DNA of 64,000 nt from Solitalea lacus (GCF_022014595.1 NZ_CP091740.1:2716200-2780199), one strand, 5' to 3'; counted from the stretch's first letter, positions 25,821 to 35,541 are shown. Notes: a model not told the origin generated them from the letters alone. Translations and numbers: made by a program.

Positions 25821-27362
25821 ATGGATATGGCACTGGAAAACCTCTCAAAAGAGAACCTGATTGCTCTTTTGAAGGAGAAAGATACCTCCATTGAAAGGAG
25901 AGATGCCGCCATTGAATCCTACCAAAAAATCAACTCTTCCCTTCAGGAAGAGGTCGACTACCTTAAACAGCAGGTTGAGCTTTTCAAGCGAATGCAATTC
26001 GGTCAGAAGCGTGAACGCTTCGAAGGCGATCCCGCACAAGGTGTGTTGCCATTTGAAGCTCCGGCAGAAGAAGTGGCCCTTCAGGAAGAAACCATCAAAG
26101 AACAGATTACCTATACCCGTAAAAGACAGTCTGCCCATAAAGGCCGCGCCGCCCTTCCGGCTCATTTACCGGTAGAGGAAGTGGAGATCTATCCCCAGGG
26201 TGATCTGTCGGAAATGGTATGCATCGGCAAAGAAGTTACTGAAGAGCTGGAGTGTGAACCTGCCCGGTTCTTCATCCGCCGTTATATCCGCTATAAATAT
26301 GCTGCCAAAAGCGGTGAAGGGGTCACCACCGGAGAGCTTCCCGAACGAGTAATCGACAAGGGCATTCCGGGCGCAGGCCTGCTGGCCATGATCCTGACCG
26401 ATAAATATGTGGATCACTTGCCGCTGTACCGACAAAAGCAGCGGTTTGCCCGGGAAAACATCCCCATTGCCTCCTCTACGCTCGAAGGCTGGGTCAAACA
26501 AGGGCTGGAACGACTCGAACCGCTCTTTGAGCAACTCAAGTTCGACATCAAAGCCAAGGGTTATTTGCAGGTCGATGAAACGACCATCAAGGTGCTAGAA
26601 AGTGATAAGAAAGGAGCTTGTCACCTGGGCTGGTATTGGGTGTATCATGCTCCACTGGACGGACTGGTCCTGATGGACTATCAGCCTACTCGCGGTGCAG
26701 TAGCTACCAAAGAAATGCTGGCGCACTTTAAGGGGTATCTCCAAAGTGATGGCTACGGCGTATACGAAAAAATAGGCCAGCGGCCCGAGGTCATCCCGGT
26801 AGCCTGCTGGGCGCATGCCCGAAGGGAATTTGAACGGGCACTGGAAAACGATAAGGTCAGGGCCGCTAAAGCACTCGAGTTGATCCAGCAGCTCTACGCG
26901 GTGGAGCGCAAAGCTAAAGAAGCACAGCTGCCGGCCGATCAACGCAAGCAATTACGTCTGGATGAAGCACTTCCGGTACTCAACGAGCTCGGTAAATGGA
27001 TCTTCGCCGAGGTAAAAAACACCTTGCCCAAAAGCCAGATTGGAAAGGCGATGCGCTATGCCATGGCACGATGGGATAAGCTCAGCGTGTATCTCCAGGA
27101 TGGCAGCCTGCAGATCGACAATAATGCCATCGAGAATGCCATACGCCCCATCGCTTTGGGACGCAAAAACTTTTTGTTTGCAGGAACGCATGAGGCTGCT
27201 GCGCGGGCGGGGATGATCTATTCGTTCTTTGCCATCTGCAAGAAAAATGAGGTCAATCCTTTCGGGTGGTTAAAATACGCACTGGAAAACATCATGACCA
27301 TCAACCACAAGAATATCCGGGACCTCTATCCCCAGAACTTTAAGAAATTAACTGAACTTTAA
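25821..27362 (+). CDS. tnpC: IS66-family transposase TnpC
   Basis: The DDE transposase of the IS66 element has about 513 residues. The N-terminal coiled coil (LKEKDTSIERRDAAIESYQK) is followed by a zinc-finger-like region and the catalytic core: YLQVDETTIKVLE (first Asp), GYLQSDGYGVYEKIG (second Asp), and DGSLQIDNNAIENAIRPIA with the final Glu. The C-terminal IS66 domain (SFFAICKKNEVNPFGWLKY) is complete. I use the ATG at 25821 rather than the in-frame ATG at 25794. It looks intact and active. Confidence 0.94.
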   Translation: MDMALENLSKENLIALLKEKDTSIERRDAAIESYQKINSSLQEEVDYLKQQVELFKRMQFGQKRERFEGDPAQGVLPFEAPAEEVALQEETIKEQITYTRKRQSAHKGRAALPAHLPVEEVEIYPQGDLSEMVCIGKEVTEELECEPARFFIRRYIRYKYAAKSGEGVTTGELPERVIDKGIPGAGLLAMILTDKYVDHLPLYRQKQRFARENIPIASSTLEGWVKQGLERLEPLFEQLKFDIKAKGYLQVDETTIKVLESDKKGACHLGWYWVYHAPLDGLVLMDYQPTRGAVATKEMLAHFKGYLQSDGYGVYEKIGQRPEVIPVACWAHARREFERALENDKVRAAKALELIQQLYAVERKAKEAQLPADQRKQLRLDEALPVLNELGKWIFAEVKNTLPKSQIGKAMRYAMARWDKLSVYLQDGSLQIDNNAIENAIRPIALGRKNFLFAGTHEAAARAGMIYSFFAICKKNEVNPFGWLKYALENIMTINHKNIRDLYPQNFKKLTEL

Positions 27363-28128
27363 AAGACGGGGTTCGTCGGGCGGATACATTTTTACTGTTA
27401 TTCGCAAATTTTGAAACAACTATCCGATATAGCCCCCTATCTTCAATAAAATATTTATTGTGATCATAATCAACAAACTTTCCATTTACTAAAAATAAAG
27501 CAGCGGTGTCGCCTAAATGAGTGTACTTAGCCTTTAAATCATTTAGAGATAAACCCTTTGTTAAATCAATTTCTCTATTTTTTGACATTAAAGTAGTTCC
27601 CCCTTTGTAATCCGTAACAACTTCAGGTTGGATTCTATTATACTCATAGGTTGCTTTTAAAGTTGTATGAATATCATTTCCTATGCCCATCAGATGGATA
27701 TTCACAACGCGTAAGTTGTTGTTATTTGCAAATTTTTTAACAACTATTTGACATAAACCACTTTCTTCAAGAAAATATTTATTATAATCTTCATCAATAA
27801 ACTTTCCATTTATTAAAATGATGGCGGTGGTGTCCCCTAAATGTGTGTACTTAGCCTTTATATCATTTAGAGATAAAACTTTTGTAAAATCAGGTGCACC
27901 TTTAGACGATAAAGAAACCATCTCTTTGCCATTCATATTAAATGTATAATGGATTTTATTATAATCATAAATTGTTTTCAAGGTTGTATCGGAATCATAT
28001 TTTCCTGTCCATCCCATAGCAATACGACCTGCCCGACCTGCCTCCTTTCCGTTCTTATATATAATTTGCCCAAAAATTGTAGAGCTAGTTAATAGTCCTA
28101 AAAGCATTAAGATGAGTAGACGCTTCAT
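27340..28128 (-). pseudogene. exported two-repeat protein with C-terminus replaced by IS66 sequence
   Basis: The protein has a signal peptide (MKRLLILMLLGLLTSSTIFG) and two tandem copies of a unit of about 100 residues. In both, LSLNDIKAKYTHLGDT or LSLNDLKAKYTHLGDT is followed by NGKFID or NGKFVD, NKYFLE or NKYFIE, and IVVKKFANN or IVVSKFANN. The family is not one I know by name. The final 14 or so residues (from SARRTPSFK) come from the right end of the IS66 element, so the natural C-terminus is gone. Comparison with unit 1 suggests only a short tail was lost, so the product might still fold. Confidence 0.7.
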
Positions 28129-28160
28129 ATTATTTTAATTATTAATTCTCCTTTTCTGTA

Positions 28161-28442
28161 TTAATTAGATGTCGTTTCTGATTTTTGCTCTCCATCTATA
28201 TTGTCTAGCTCTGGTGTCGCCATTATTCTTGACATAAACCAAATTGTCCCTTTACCTTTCCATTGTCTTGTCGCCCAAATGATGCCCACAATTAGTCCAA
28301 CTGTCGCAACTATGATTCCTATAAATAGTCTTGTTGTTGTCGGGTCAGAGAAATAAATAGTTGCTCCAATTGCAAGTCCAATTAAAAGTGGGGAAGCAAC
28401 AATTTGCAACCATCCGATTCCTTCTGTTATGAATTCGAACAC
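28161..28442 (-). CDS. small two-helix membrane protein
   Basis: A 93-residue protein with two strong hydrophobic segments (IVASPLLIGLAIGATIYF and LFIGIIVATVGLIVGIIWA) and a hydrophilic acidic C-terminus. No named family is recognised. It lies between the repeat protein and the lipoprotein, all on the minus strand with short gaps, so it may be part of one transcript. Confidence 0.55.
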   Translation of the reverse strand: MFEFITEGIGWLQIVASPLLIGLAIGATIYFSDPTTTRLFIGIIVATVGLIVGIIWATRQWKGKGTIWFMSRIMATPELDNIDGEQKSETTSN

Positions 28443-28492
28443 TCAAAAAATTCCCCTGTCAGAATTTTCTATGTCTTTCTTCAATTTTGTCA

Positions 28493-29140
28493 TTATTTTA
28501 TATTCAAATTCAATTTTACACTCACCGTATCAGCAGTTTGAAGCGGTTTATCTAAGAATAAAAGCTGCTTTATCAAAGAATAATTATCTTTAAAACAATT
28601 GGTTTTACCATTTGAAAACACAAAAACTGATTGGGGATTTCCTATAAAATACATATGCGTAATTTGAATTATATCTTTAGTTTTAGGATTAAAGTAAAAA
28701 CCAAAAATATCGCTATCATCTTCTGATACGTTGCTATTTTCATATACTCCCTGTAATTCAAAATCTAAAATCTTTTCTGGCATATAATTAATTTGATCTC
28801 TACCTGTAAGCTTATGATTAGAATATCGAACAGTATACGTTATATCATTTGAATTCGAATTTTTGTCTTGGCGAATTAATGATTTATGCTCATTATCAAA
28901 AATGAAATCAATATTTAAGTTGGTATTCTGAAATCTGTGGATGCTATCTTTAATACTTTTCTTAATATATCCGTAACCGCTAATAATATTCACTTTTTCT
29001 AGATCCATTCGATCCTTTTTGAATGAAGTAGGTGAATTACAAGAAATAGTAGTAATGAAAATAAGCAAAAACGTCGCAAAAAATTTCACGCGTGGATTAA
29101 AAAAATTAAGAATTAATGTTTCAACTAGCATTGTTTTCAT
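28493..29140 (-). CDS. putative lipoprotein of unknown function
   Basis: About 215 residues. The N-terminus has a hydrophobic segment ending in IFITTISCNS, a plausible lipobox (cleavage before Cys). A frame with extra codons upstream begins at 29161, but ATG 29140 (MKTMLVETLI) is preferred. The mature region is hydrophilic and beta-rich (NSNDITYTVRYSNHK, SDIFGFYFNPKTKDI) with no recognised domain. The start overlaps the last codons of amj, so the two genes are probably translated from one message. Confidence 0.65.
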   Translation of the reverse strand: MKTMLVETLILNFFNPRVKFFATFLLIFITTISCNSPTSFKKDRMDLEKVNIISGYGYIKKSIKDSIHRFQNTNLNIDFIFDNEHKSLIRQDKNSNSNDITYTVRYSNHKLTGRDQINYMPEKILDFELQGVYENSNVSEDDSDIFGFYFNPKTKDIIQITHMYFIGNPQSVFVFSNGKTNCFKDNYSLIKQLLFLDKPLQTADTVSVKLNLNIK

Positions 29141-29940
29141 TATAAATATGAGGCTGCCCACGCAAGAAATTTAGCACTAGGTAAAAAAATCAATTGAGCC
29201 AAAATTGTACCCAAAAAACGAGCTATTGTCATATAGACAATTTGCTTTCTAAAAGTTGATTCCGAACATTTACCCAAAGTAACATCGTCAGTCATGGCCG
29301 ATAAATTGGGATCAATAAAAGCAAACATTAATATAGTAGCAAAACCATTTATAAACGCAGATAAATTACTTGCAGTAGATCGATAATCGGGATTTAAATA
29401 AGAGGCATAAACCGCAGATAAAACTCCAATGGTTAAGATAGCTATGGCCACGATATTAAGAAAGAACATCCTCCAGGGAAACTCTTCATTCAACTTTATT
29501 AGAGAAACATTTTCTCTCGCTGGTAAGGTTAAATTGTCCTTAAAATATAGTATGCCTCCTTTAGAAAATCCATGCAAAACCAATTTAGACATGGATTTAT
29601 GTACGCTGAAATTAATTACTGCTTTAGCCAATACTCTTTGAAAAGTTGGTATAAGGAATGCACCTGCAAGTGTAGCCAAACTGCAAGAAAAAATAATTAA
29701 CCGAAAGGTGACGATATTGTCAAATACTCCATGTTTGATGTCCATTTCTACCGTCTTGGCTAAAAGGGGAGCCTGAAATCCATTCGCAGTTCTTGAAACT
29801 AAAACTAGAATGTTAAATAATGCAAAGGAAATTGCTATTCGGCCAGTTCTAATGCCAACAATTCTAACAGAGTAGGAAAGGGTGGTGATGAGATTAATTA
29901 AAAATGTCAGAATAAGAACTACTATTACTTGAGTTGTCAT
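29140..29940 (-). CDS. amj: lipid II flippase, Amj family
   Basis: A 266-residue membrane protein of the Amj (YdaH) family, an alternative to MurJ that flips lipid II across the inner membrane in peptidoglycan synthesis. The conserved segment SVRIVGIRTGRIAISFALFN is at about residues 24-43, followed by NILVLVSRTANGFQAPLLA. Six or so hydrophobic segments cover the rest, with a C-terminal IFLPSAKFLAWAASYL. The length matches the family. It heads a small minus-strand group with a lipoprotein and a small membrane protein. Confidence 0.88.
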   Translation of the reverse strand: MTTQVIVVLILTFLINLITTLSYSVRIVGIRTGRIAISFALFNILVLVSRTANGFQAPLLAKTVEMDIKHGVFDNIVTFRLIIFSCSLATLAGAFLIPTFQRVLAKAVINFSVHKSMSKLVLHGFSKGGILYFKDNLTLPARENVSLIKLNEEFPWRMFFLNIVAIAILTIGVLSAVYASYLNPDYRSTASNLSAFINGFATILMFAFIDPNLSAMTDDVTLGKCSESTFRKQIVYMTIARFLGTILAQLIFLPSAKFLAWAASYL

Positions 29941-30152
29941 CAGTTATGTAGATGTTATGTGTCGTCACTGTCAAAGATAGATTCTTTTTCAGATTTTAGA
30001 GGTCCTTAATTGGTGGCTGCTAACGTTCCGGCGCTTGACGCAGGTGCGAAGAAAACTCCGTTCCATTGTCCAGCGTTACGAAAGTAATTTAACCTAGTGG
30101 AATTGTAAGTTGCACCTCGCTCACGCTTGTGTTCAGTCGTCGTTCCAAAGCA

Positions 30153-30187
30153 AAAACCCCTGTAAGCTATTGACCTACAGGGGTTTT
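30153..30187 (-). terminator. hairpin terminator of tRNA-Arg
   Basis: AAAACCCCTGTA and TACAGGGGTTTT form a 12-bp stem around an 11-base loop. Read on the minus strand it lies about 15 bases past the tRNA-Arg gene and ends in TTTTT. Confidence 0.8.
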
Positions 30188-30201
30188 ATATAGTTTTTCA
30201 G

Positions 30202-30275
30202 TACACCCATCAGGATTCGAACCTGAGACCGACGGTTTAGAAAACCGTTGCTCTATCCAGCTGAGCTATGGGTGC
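30202..30275 (-). tRNA. tRNA-Arg (anticodon TCT)
   Basis: The minus strand starts GCACCCATAGCTCAGCTGGA. The anticodon stem ACGGT/ACCGT encloses the loop TTTCTAA, giving anticodon TCT (Arg, AGA codons). The T-arm CAGGTTCGAATCCTG is intact, and the acceptor stem GCACCCA pairs with TGGGTGT. It is about 74 nt long with no encoded CCA. Confidence 0.95.
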
Positions 30276-30869
30276 AGCTTTCTTAAAAGCGAGTGCAAAT
30301 AAAGTAAATAATCCTAATATATACAAACTCCAAAATCGCCCTGTTTTGCTATCTTACTATATTTCAGAAACAAAGATTTAAATTAATTTTAATTCGTGAT
30401 TAATCATTGCACTCTTTAATTAATCTTTAGGCTATATTTCATTCATAAAACTTTCCATTATAAAACAATAATTACCTAAAAAACATTTAAGACTATTATT
30501 GATTTACACCAAAACAAAATAAAGTTTTATGATAACATTTACAATAGAATCACCATCTTATTTTTGTCATTTTAAAAACATTTAATAGAGATTACAAACA
30601 ATTATTCAATATATTTAAAACATAGCACAAAATTTGCTCAATAAAAATAGTTCATTATTGAAAAAATGAGCAGTTTTATAAAACACCAAAAAACCACAAT
30701 AATTAAGACAAAAAATTCATTTTTAAATATTTTTACCTGCACAAATCAGCAAAAAATTAATTTTTCACGAGAAAAAACAGAATTTTTTAAAAAATTGCTT
30801 GTAAAAACAAATCAATAAAGTACTTTTGCTCCTAAACAACACAAAAAATTAACTTTAAACTTAAAAAGA
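30276..30869. other. long AT-rich intergenic region upstream of glutamine synthetase
   Basis: About 590 bases between tRNA-Arg and the type III glutamine synthetase contain no ORF with coding character. The stretch is extremely AT-rich, with many A and T tracts. Its last 50 bases hold the probable promoter (30795-30828). The length and composition would allow nitrogen-responsive regulation, but no specific operator motif is recognised. Confidence 0.6.
30821..30828 (+). promoter_or_regulatory. Bacteroidota-type promoter of glutamine synthetase
   Basis: TACTTTTG matches the TAnnTTTG -7 box. TTGCTTG, about 19 bases upstream (30795-30801), fits the -33 position. It predicts a start near 30835 and a 5' leader of about 35 bases. 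Confidence 0.7.
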
Positions 30870-33062
30870 ATGTCGCTACTTCGTTTTAAAGCTTTAGAAG
30901 CTGCCATGAACAGACCGGTTGTTAAAGTGGTTACTCCTTCAACCAAAATCTCCGATTTTTACGGTTCGAATGTTTTTGATAAAGCTAAAATGAAAGAATT
31001 CCTTTCAAAAGAGGCTTATCAAAGTGTTATGAGTTCTATTGAACTTGGCATTCCTGTTGACCGTACCATGGCAGAGCAAATTGCTGCCGGCTTAAAATCA
31101 TGGTCTATGGGTAGGGGAGTTACACACTATACTCACTGGTTTCAACCATTAACCGGTACTACAGCTGAAAAACACGATTCATTCTTTGAGCCAACTTCTG
31201 ACGGCAAAGCAATTGAGAAATTTAGTGGCGACGCATTAGTTCAACAAGAACCTGATGCTTCTTCATTCCCTAACGGTGGTATCCGTTCAACTTTTGAAGC
31301 TCGCGGTTACACAGCTTGGGACCCATCTTCACCAGCATTTATTATGGAAAGCGGTTCAGGTTTAACTTTATGTATTCCTACCGTTTTCGTTTCTTATACA
31401 GGCGAAGCACTTGACTTTAAAGCTCCTTTATTAAAAGCTTTAGCAGCTTTAGACAAAGCAGCTACTGCTGTTTGTCAATACTTCGACAAATCAGTTACCA
31501 AGGTTAATGCTTCATTAGGTATTGAGCAAGAGTACTTTGTTGTTGACGAAGACTTATTCTTTGCTCGTCCTGACTTAGTTGCAACTGGTCGTACTTTATT
31601 TGGTCATGAGTCAGCTCGTAACCAACAATTAGAAGACCACTATTTCGGTTCAATCCCTGAGCGCGTTTACGCATTCATGTTAGATTTCGAAACTGAAGCT
31701 TTAAAATTAGGTATTCCATTAAAAACCCGTCACAACGAGGTTGCTCCTGGTCAGTTTGAGTGTGCACCTATTTATGAGGAAATCAACTTAGCGATTGACC
31801 ACAATCAATTGTTAATGGACTTGATGGATAAAGTTTCTCGTCGTCATAAATTAAGAGTTTTATTACACGAAAAACCATTTGCAGGAGTAAACGGTTCAGG
31901 TAAACACAATAACTGGTCGTTAATTACTAATACAGGTAAAAACTTATTATCACCTGGTAAAACGCCTAAAAACAACCTTATTTTCTTAACATTCTTTGTT
32001 AATACCATTAAGGCCGTTTACAATCACGCTGATTTATTACGTTCATCAATTGCTTCTGTTAATAACGATCACCGTTTAGGTGCTAACGAAGCTCCTCCAG
32101 CAATTATCTCTATCTTCTTAGGTGAGCAATTAAACGAAGTATTGGATGAGATCGAATCATCACATGTTGTTAACCGTAAGAAAAAAGATCTTTCAGGTGC
32201 TTTAGGTCTGAACATTCCTAAAATTCCTCAAATTTTATTAGATAACACCGATCGTAACCGTACTTCACCTTTTGCCTTTACTGGTAATAAATTTGAGTTC
32301 CGTGCGGTAGGATCATCAGCAAACTCTGCTAACCCAATGACAGTTTTAAATGCTATCGTTGCAGAGCAGTTAAACATCTTCAAACAAGACGTTGATAAGC
32401 TGGTTAAAAAAGGAGAGAAGAAAGATGTAGCATTGATGAAAATTATTCGTCAATACATCAAAGAATCTAAAAACATTCGTTTTGAAGGTAATGGTTACAG
32501 CGATGAGTGGGCTCAAGAGGCAGAAACTCGTGGCTTATCAAACATCAAAACTACCCCTAAAGCGTTAGATGTATTAACTGATGAGAAAACTGTTGAACTG
32601 TTCGAAAAACAAAACATTTTCACAGAGCGCGAGTTACATGCACGCCACGAAATCTTCTTAGAAAACTATACTAAGAAATTGCAAATTGAGGCTCGTTTAA
32701 TGGGTGACTTAGTTACCAGCCAGATCATCCCTGCTTCATTGAACTATCAAACCAGATTGATTGATAACGTTAAAGGTTTGAAAGAATTAGGCTTAAACGG
32801 TGCATTGTCTTCAAGCCAGATGGAAATTATCACAGAAATTTCTGAGCGTGTATCAACCATTAAGAAAGCTGTTTACGAAATGATTGAAGAACGTAAAAAA
32901 GCTAACGTATTGGCTGACGCTCGTGAGATGGCAATTGCTTATGATGAGAAAGTTAAGTCTTATTTCGAAACAATTCGTTACCACGTTGATAAGCTTGAAC
33001 TTATTGTTGATGATGCTCAGTGGCCTTTACCTAAGTTCCGTGAGTTGTTATTCATCAAGTAA
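30870..33062 (+). CDS. glnN: glutamine synthetase type III
   Basis: A 730-residue type III glutamine synthetase, catalysing ATP-dependent amidation of glutamate with ammonium. Type III enzymes are about 700-730 residues and typical of Bacteroidota, against about 470 for type I. The N-terminal GSIII domain (GRGVTHYTHWFQPLTG, EKHDSFF) is followed by the catalytic region with LGIEQEYFVVDEDLF, TRHNEVAPGQFECAPIYEE and NGSGKHNNWSL (about 343-353). A C-terminal helical GSIII extension completes it. It has its own promoter and a strong terminator. Codon use is strongly biased, as in highly expressed genes. Confidence 0.97.
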   Translation: MSLLRFKALEAAMNRPVVKVVTPSTKISDFYGSNVFDKAKMKEFLSKEAYQSVMSSIELGIPVDRTMAEQIAAGLKSWSMGRGVTHYTHWFQPLTGTTAEKHDSFFEPTSDGKAIEKFSGDALVQQEPDASSFPNGGIRSTFEARGYTAWDPSSPAFIMESGSGLTLCIPTVFVSYTGEALDFKAPLLKALAALDKAATAVCQYFDKSVTKVNASLGIEQEYFVVDEDLFFARPDLVATGRTLFGHESARNQQLEDHYFGSIPERVYAFMLDFETEALKLGIPLKTRHNEVAPGQFECAPIYEEINLAIDHNQLLMDLMDKVSRRHKLRVLLHEKPFAGVNGSGKHNNWSLITNTGKNLLSPGKTPKNNLIFLTFFVNTIKAVYNHADLLRSSIASVNNDHRLGANEAPPAIISIFLGEQLNEVLDEIESSHVVNRKKKDLSGALGLNIPKIPQILLDNTDRNRTSPFAFTGNKFEFRAVGSSANSANPMTVLNAIVAEQLNIFKQDVDKLVKKGEKKDVALMKIIRQYIKESKNIRFEGNGYSDEWAQEAETRGLSNIKTTPKALDVLTDEKTVELFEKQNIFTERELHARHEIFLENYTKKLQIEARLMGDLVTSQIIPASLNYQTRLIDNVKGLKELGLNGALSSSQMEIITEISERVSTIKKAVYEMIEERKKANVLADAREMAIAYDEKVKSYFETIRYHVDKLELIVDDAQWPLPKFRELLFIK

Positions 33063-33099
33063 TATGTGGTGTATTAGCGATATAAATTAATTTTTAAGG

Positions 33100-33130
33100 T
33101 CCTTGTCGGTTAAAACCGGCAAGGATTTTT
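33100..33130 (+). terminator. terminator of glutamine synthetase
   Basis: TCCTTGTCGG and CCGGCAAGGA form a 10-bp stem (one T-G pair) followed by seven T residues. It lies about 40 bases after the glutamine synthetase stop. The second IS1380 copy inserted just after its T-run. Confidence 0.85.
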
Positions 33131-33138
33131 TTATTTAA

Positions 33139-34599
33139 CCCAAAAAAGTCATTAGGGATTTAAGTTTTTGTCAAGTCAAATGTTTTATTACAATTCCATA
33201 GGCCGGTAAACCATTCTCTTCGTTTCATGGCCAGCGACAGTTTTAGGATTTTCTGGCTGCCGTTTTTTACCATATACCCGCCAATGGCAAACACCTTGTA
33301 GCGTAATGTTTCAGGCGTTGTTCTACTTGGGTATTAAGCACGACCTGCCTGAAAAGGCTGATGAAGTTATAGGCCATCATCACCCAGTTCAGGGCCGCTT
33401 CGGTGGCATCAAAGTTTTTAAGATTGAAGCTGTCTGCCCCAAAATCGTATTTCAGTTCTTTGATCTGGTTTTCGCAATTGGCCCTTTGCCGGTACAGATT
33501 CCACACCTGAAGTGCCGGCAGGGTTAAATCGGTGACAAAACAACTGTAGCGGTAATTTTTATAAATGCCCTCGTCTTCAAATAGTTTCAGCGTTTTGCCC
33601 GTTGCACAGGGGCGTTCACTGATTTGCTGGCGGACCATGACCAGCCTTCTGGGTTGATCCCACAGGGGACTTTGATAAGTGCTTTCGGCCACTTCGATAC
33701 CAGCAGTAACTTTTACCCACAGGTGTTGTGCGGCGAGTTTTTGTTGGATCGGTTTGTACTGCCGGGCGGCAATGATGTAGTTGCCCACTTGTGGACTTTG
33801 CTCCAGATACTCAAATACTTCTTTACCGTAAAATCCACTGTCGGCCCTGAATAAGCCTATTTTTTTACCGTTTAGTTTTTCTATCGTATCGGCTAAAAAG
33901 CCCTGAAAATTATTGCTCGTATAGCTGTCGCCGCTTCGCAGCCAAAAGTTGGCGACCATTTTTGTTTCCTCTATAAAGGCGATTAAAGGATGATGACTGT
34001 TGCGGCCTGGCTTAAGGGGGTTGTATCCTTTTTTACTACCCTGTTGCCCGCCGTATCGGGTAAGGATGGTGGAGTCGACATCCAGCGTGTAATTATCATA
34101 CTGCAGATTGCCAAAAAACCATTGGTATAAAGGGGTGAAGATCTGCTGGTTGGTGGCCAGGGTATGTTTATTAAAAAAGCGCTGGATGGCTTTACTGCCT
34201 GCCATTTGTTTGAAACCCCAGCATTGTTTCATGACCGCATCATGGCGCGTTACCTCGCAATGTTCAAACTTGTTGGCCCCACACCATATACTGGTCATAA
34301 ACTGTTGGATGAGTTGATGCGGAGAATACCCCCGGTTTGACCCTGGGGCAGGCAATGGCAACTGATCCAATGCAGCTTCAAAATCCATCCTGTCCAACAT
34401 TTTTTTCATCAAAATAATACCCGACCAAGGAGTTATTTCTTTGTCTGTAAAGTCAATTTTCAGGTCCAAGTTCAAATAAGGTTTACTTACTGCAATTTCC
34501 TCCAATTTACATTGGTATAAAACCAATAGTTATCAACAAGTTAACACTCTTAATTTCTAATGGCGGTCATTAGAAATTGAGGCTAATGACTTTTTTGGG
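33139..34599 (-). mobile_element. IS1380-family element, copy B
   Basis: It has the same ends as copy A (CCCAAAAAAGTCATTA and its complement). The 5-bp direct repeat TTTAA flanks it (33134-33138 and 34600-34604). It is 1,461 bp, one base shorter than copy A, and differs from it by scattered substitutions, mostly near the 5' end of the transposase. It carries the same 11-bp hairpin near the transposase start. Confidence 0.93.
33267..34526 (-). pseudogene. IS1380 transposase, copy B, C-terminally frameshifted
   Basis: It is nearly identical to copy A up to about residue 405, then shifts frame and ends after 419 residues (HYATRCLPLAGIW) instead of 455. The cause is visible: a TTTT run in copy A (about 10284-10287) is TTT in copy B (near 33308-33310). 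About 50 native C-terminal residues are lost, including a conserved basic stretch. The product is probably inactive, although trans-mobilisation by copy A remains possible. Confidence 0.88.
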
Positions 34600-34616
34600 T
34601 TTAAGGCACATTTAAC

Positions 34617-35069
34617 ATGAAAATTATCCGCACCAATTCCGAAAATCCTGACTTTATTGCTTTGGTAAAGCTTCTCGATATAGATTTAGTTGAACGATAT
34701 GGCGAAAAACAAGCCTTTTTCTCTCAGTTTAACAAACTGGATTCTATAAAAAACTCTGTTGTTGTTTATCATGACGATGAATTGGTTGCCTGTGGAGCAT
34801 TTAAAGAATATATTGATCAACCTAACACTGTTGAAATAAAACGTATGTACGTAAGTCCGGCATACAGGAACCAGGGAATAGCAAAATTAATTTTGAATGA
34901 ACTTGAAAAATGGGCCAAAGAGCTGAATTTCGAACATTTAATCCTTGAAACAGGCAATAAACAGCCCGAAGCAATTCGGTTGTATGAAAAGTATGGATTT
35001 AACTATATTCCAAATTATGGGCAATATATAGGGGTAGAGGAAAGCCTATGCATGCAAAAAAAGATTTGA
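34617..35069 (+). CDS. GNAT-family N-acetyltransferase
   Basis: A 150-residue GNAT acetyltransferase. The acetyl-CoA-binding motif A is recognisable as VEIKRMYVSPAYRNQGIAKL (about residues 82-101), with the Q-x-x-G-x-A type pyrophosphate loop RNQGIA. Motif B follows (HLILETGNKQPEAIRLYEKY). The substrate is unknown. The start is about 15 bases after the IS1380 copy B target duplication, so its original promoter may have been displaced by the insertion; the ORF itself is intact. Confidence 0.9.
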   Translation: MKIIRTNSENPDFIALVKLLDIDLVERYGEKQAFFSQFNKLDSIKNSVVVYHDDELVACGAFKEYIDQPNTVEIKRMYVSPAYRNQGIAKLILNELEKWAKELNFEHLILETGNKQPEAIRLYEKYGFNYIPNYGQYIGVEESLCMQKKI

Positions 35070-35070
35070 C

Positions 35071-35116
35071 ATAAAGCAGGAAGGTCGATTTTAACTAATC
35101 AACCTTCCTGCTTTAT
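35071..35116. terminator. bidirectional terminator between GNAT and Dabb genes
   Basis: ATAAAGCAGGAAGGT and ACCTTCCTGCTTTAT form a perfect 15-bp stem with a 16-base loop. It separates two convergent genes and has A/T-rich flanks on both sides. Confidence 0.85.
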
Positions 35117-35121
35117 TAAGC

Positions 35122-35418
35122 TTATTGTGCGTCGTAAATCACAACTTTATCGAATAAACCTCTAAACTCGTCTAAAAACGCTTTGTGCACCGGGTGGACC
35201 TGGTACACATCATGCCCAGCCAAATCATCAAAAGAAAGCAATAAAGAAAAAGTATAAGTTGTATCTACCACCGCTCTTTCAATAGGAGCAGGGGTACCAA
35301 TATGGATTGATTTTACAGTTTCAATGGCTTTCACCGATTCCAATCCTTTTCTAAAAGAGGCTTTTTGTTCAGCTGTTGTATCAGCCTTGAGCCAAAATAA
35401 TACGTGGTGACTTAACAT
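35122..35418 (-). CDS. Dabb (stress-responsive alpha-beta barrel) family protein
   Basis: A 98-residue dimeric alpha-beta barrel (Dabb) protein. The family pattern appears as MLSHHVLFWLKADTTAEQKA at the start and DVYQVHPVHKAFLDEFRGL at the end, where the HPxHxxF element is characteristic. Members are small soluble proteins, some with enzyme activity in secondary metabolism, most without known function. It converges on the GNAT gene. Confidence 0.88.
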   Translation of the reverse strand: MLSHHVLFWLKADTTAEQKASFRKGLESVKAIETVKSIHIGTPAPIERAVVDTTYTFSLLLSFDDLAGHDVYQVHPVHKAFLDEFRGLFDKVVIYDAQ

Positions 35419-35541
35419 GATAATATATTGAAATTTGATTTTAATAATGCATAATAGTAAGCGCAGTTATCCAATTGCAAATAACACTAACACATCTGGA
35501 TATTTATTTCAGAAGATAAGAGGGGAGAAGTTATTTTTCAC

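Larger units (their letters stand above)
25107..27387 (+). mobile_element. IS66-family element
   Basis: The left end reads GTAAGCACCCGACCAACCCC and the right end, read inward, GTATCCGCCCGACGAACCCC, the typical IS66 inverted terminus. It carries the three IS66 genes in order. The expected 8-bp target duplication is missing: the flanks are GAATATAT on the left and ATTTTTAC on the right. One flank was therefore probably lost by an adjacent deletion or rearrangement. The right end also supplies the last codons of the truncated gene at 27340-28128. Confidence 0.9.

Noticed and set aside
30010-30150. GC-richer stretch beginning GCTAACGTTCCGGCGCTTG, resembling a dispersed intergenic repeat
   Set aside because: No second copy is visible in the window and no structure is clear, so it cannot be called a repeat.
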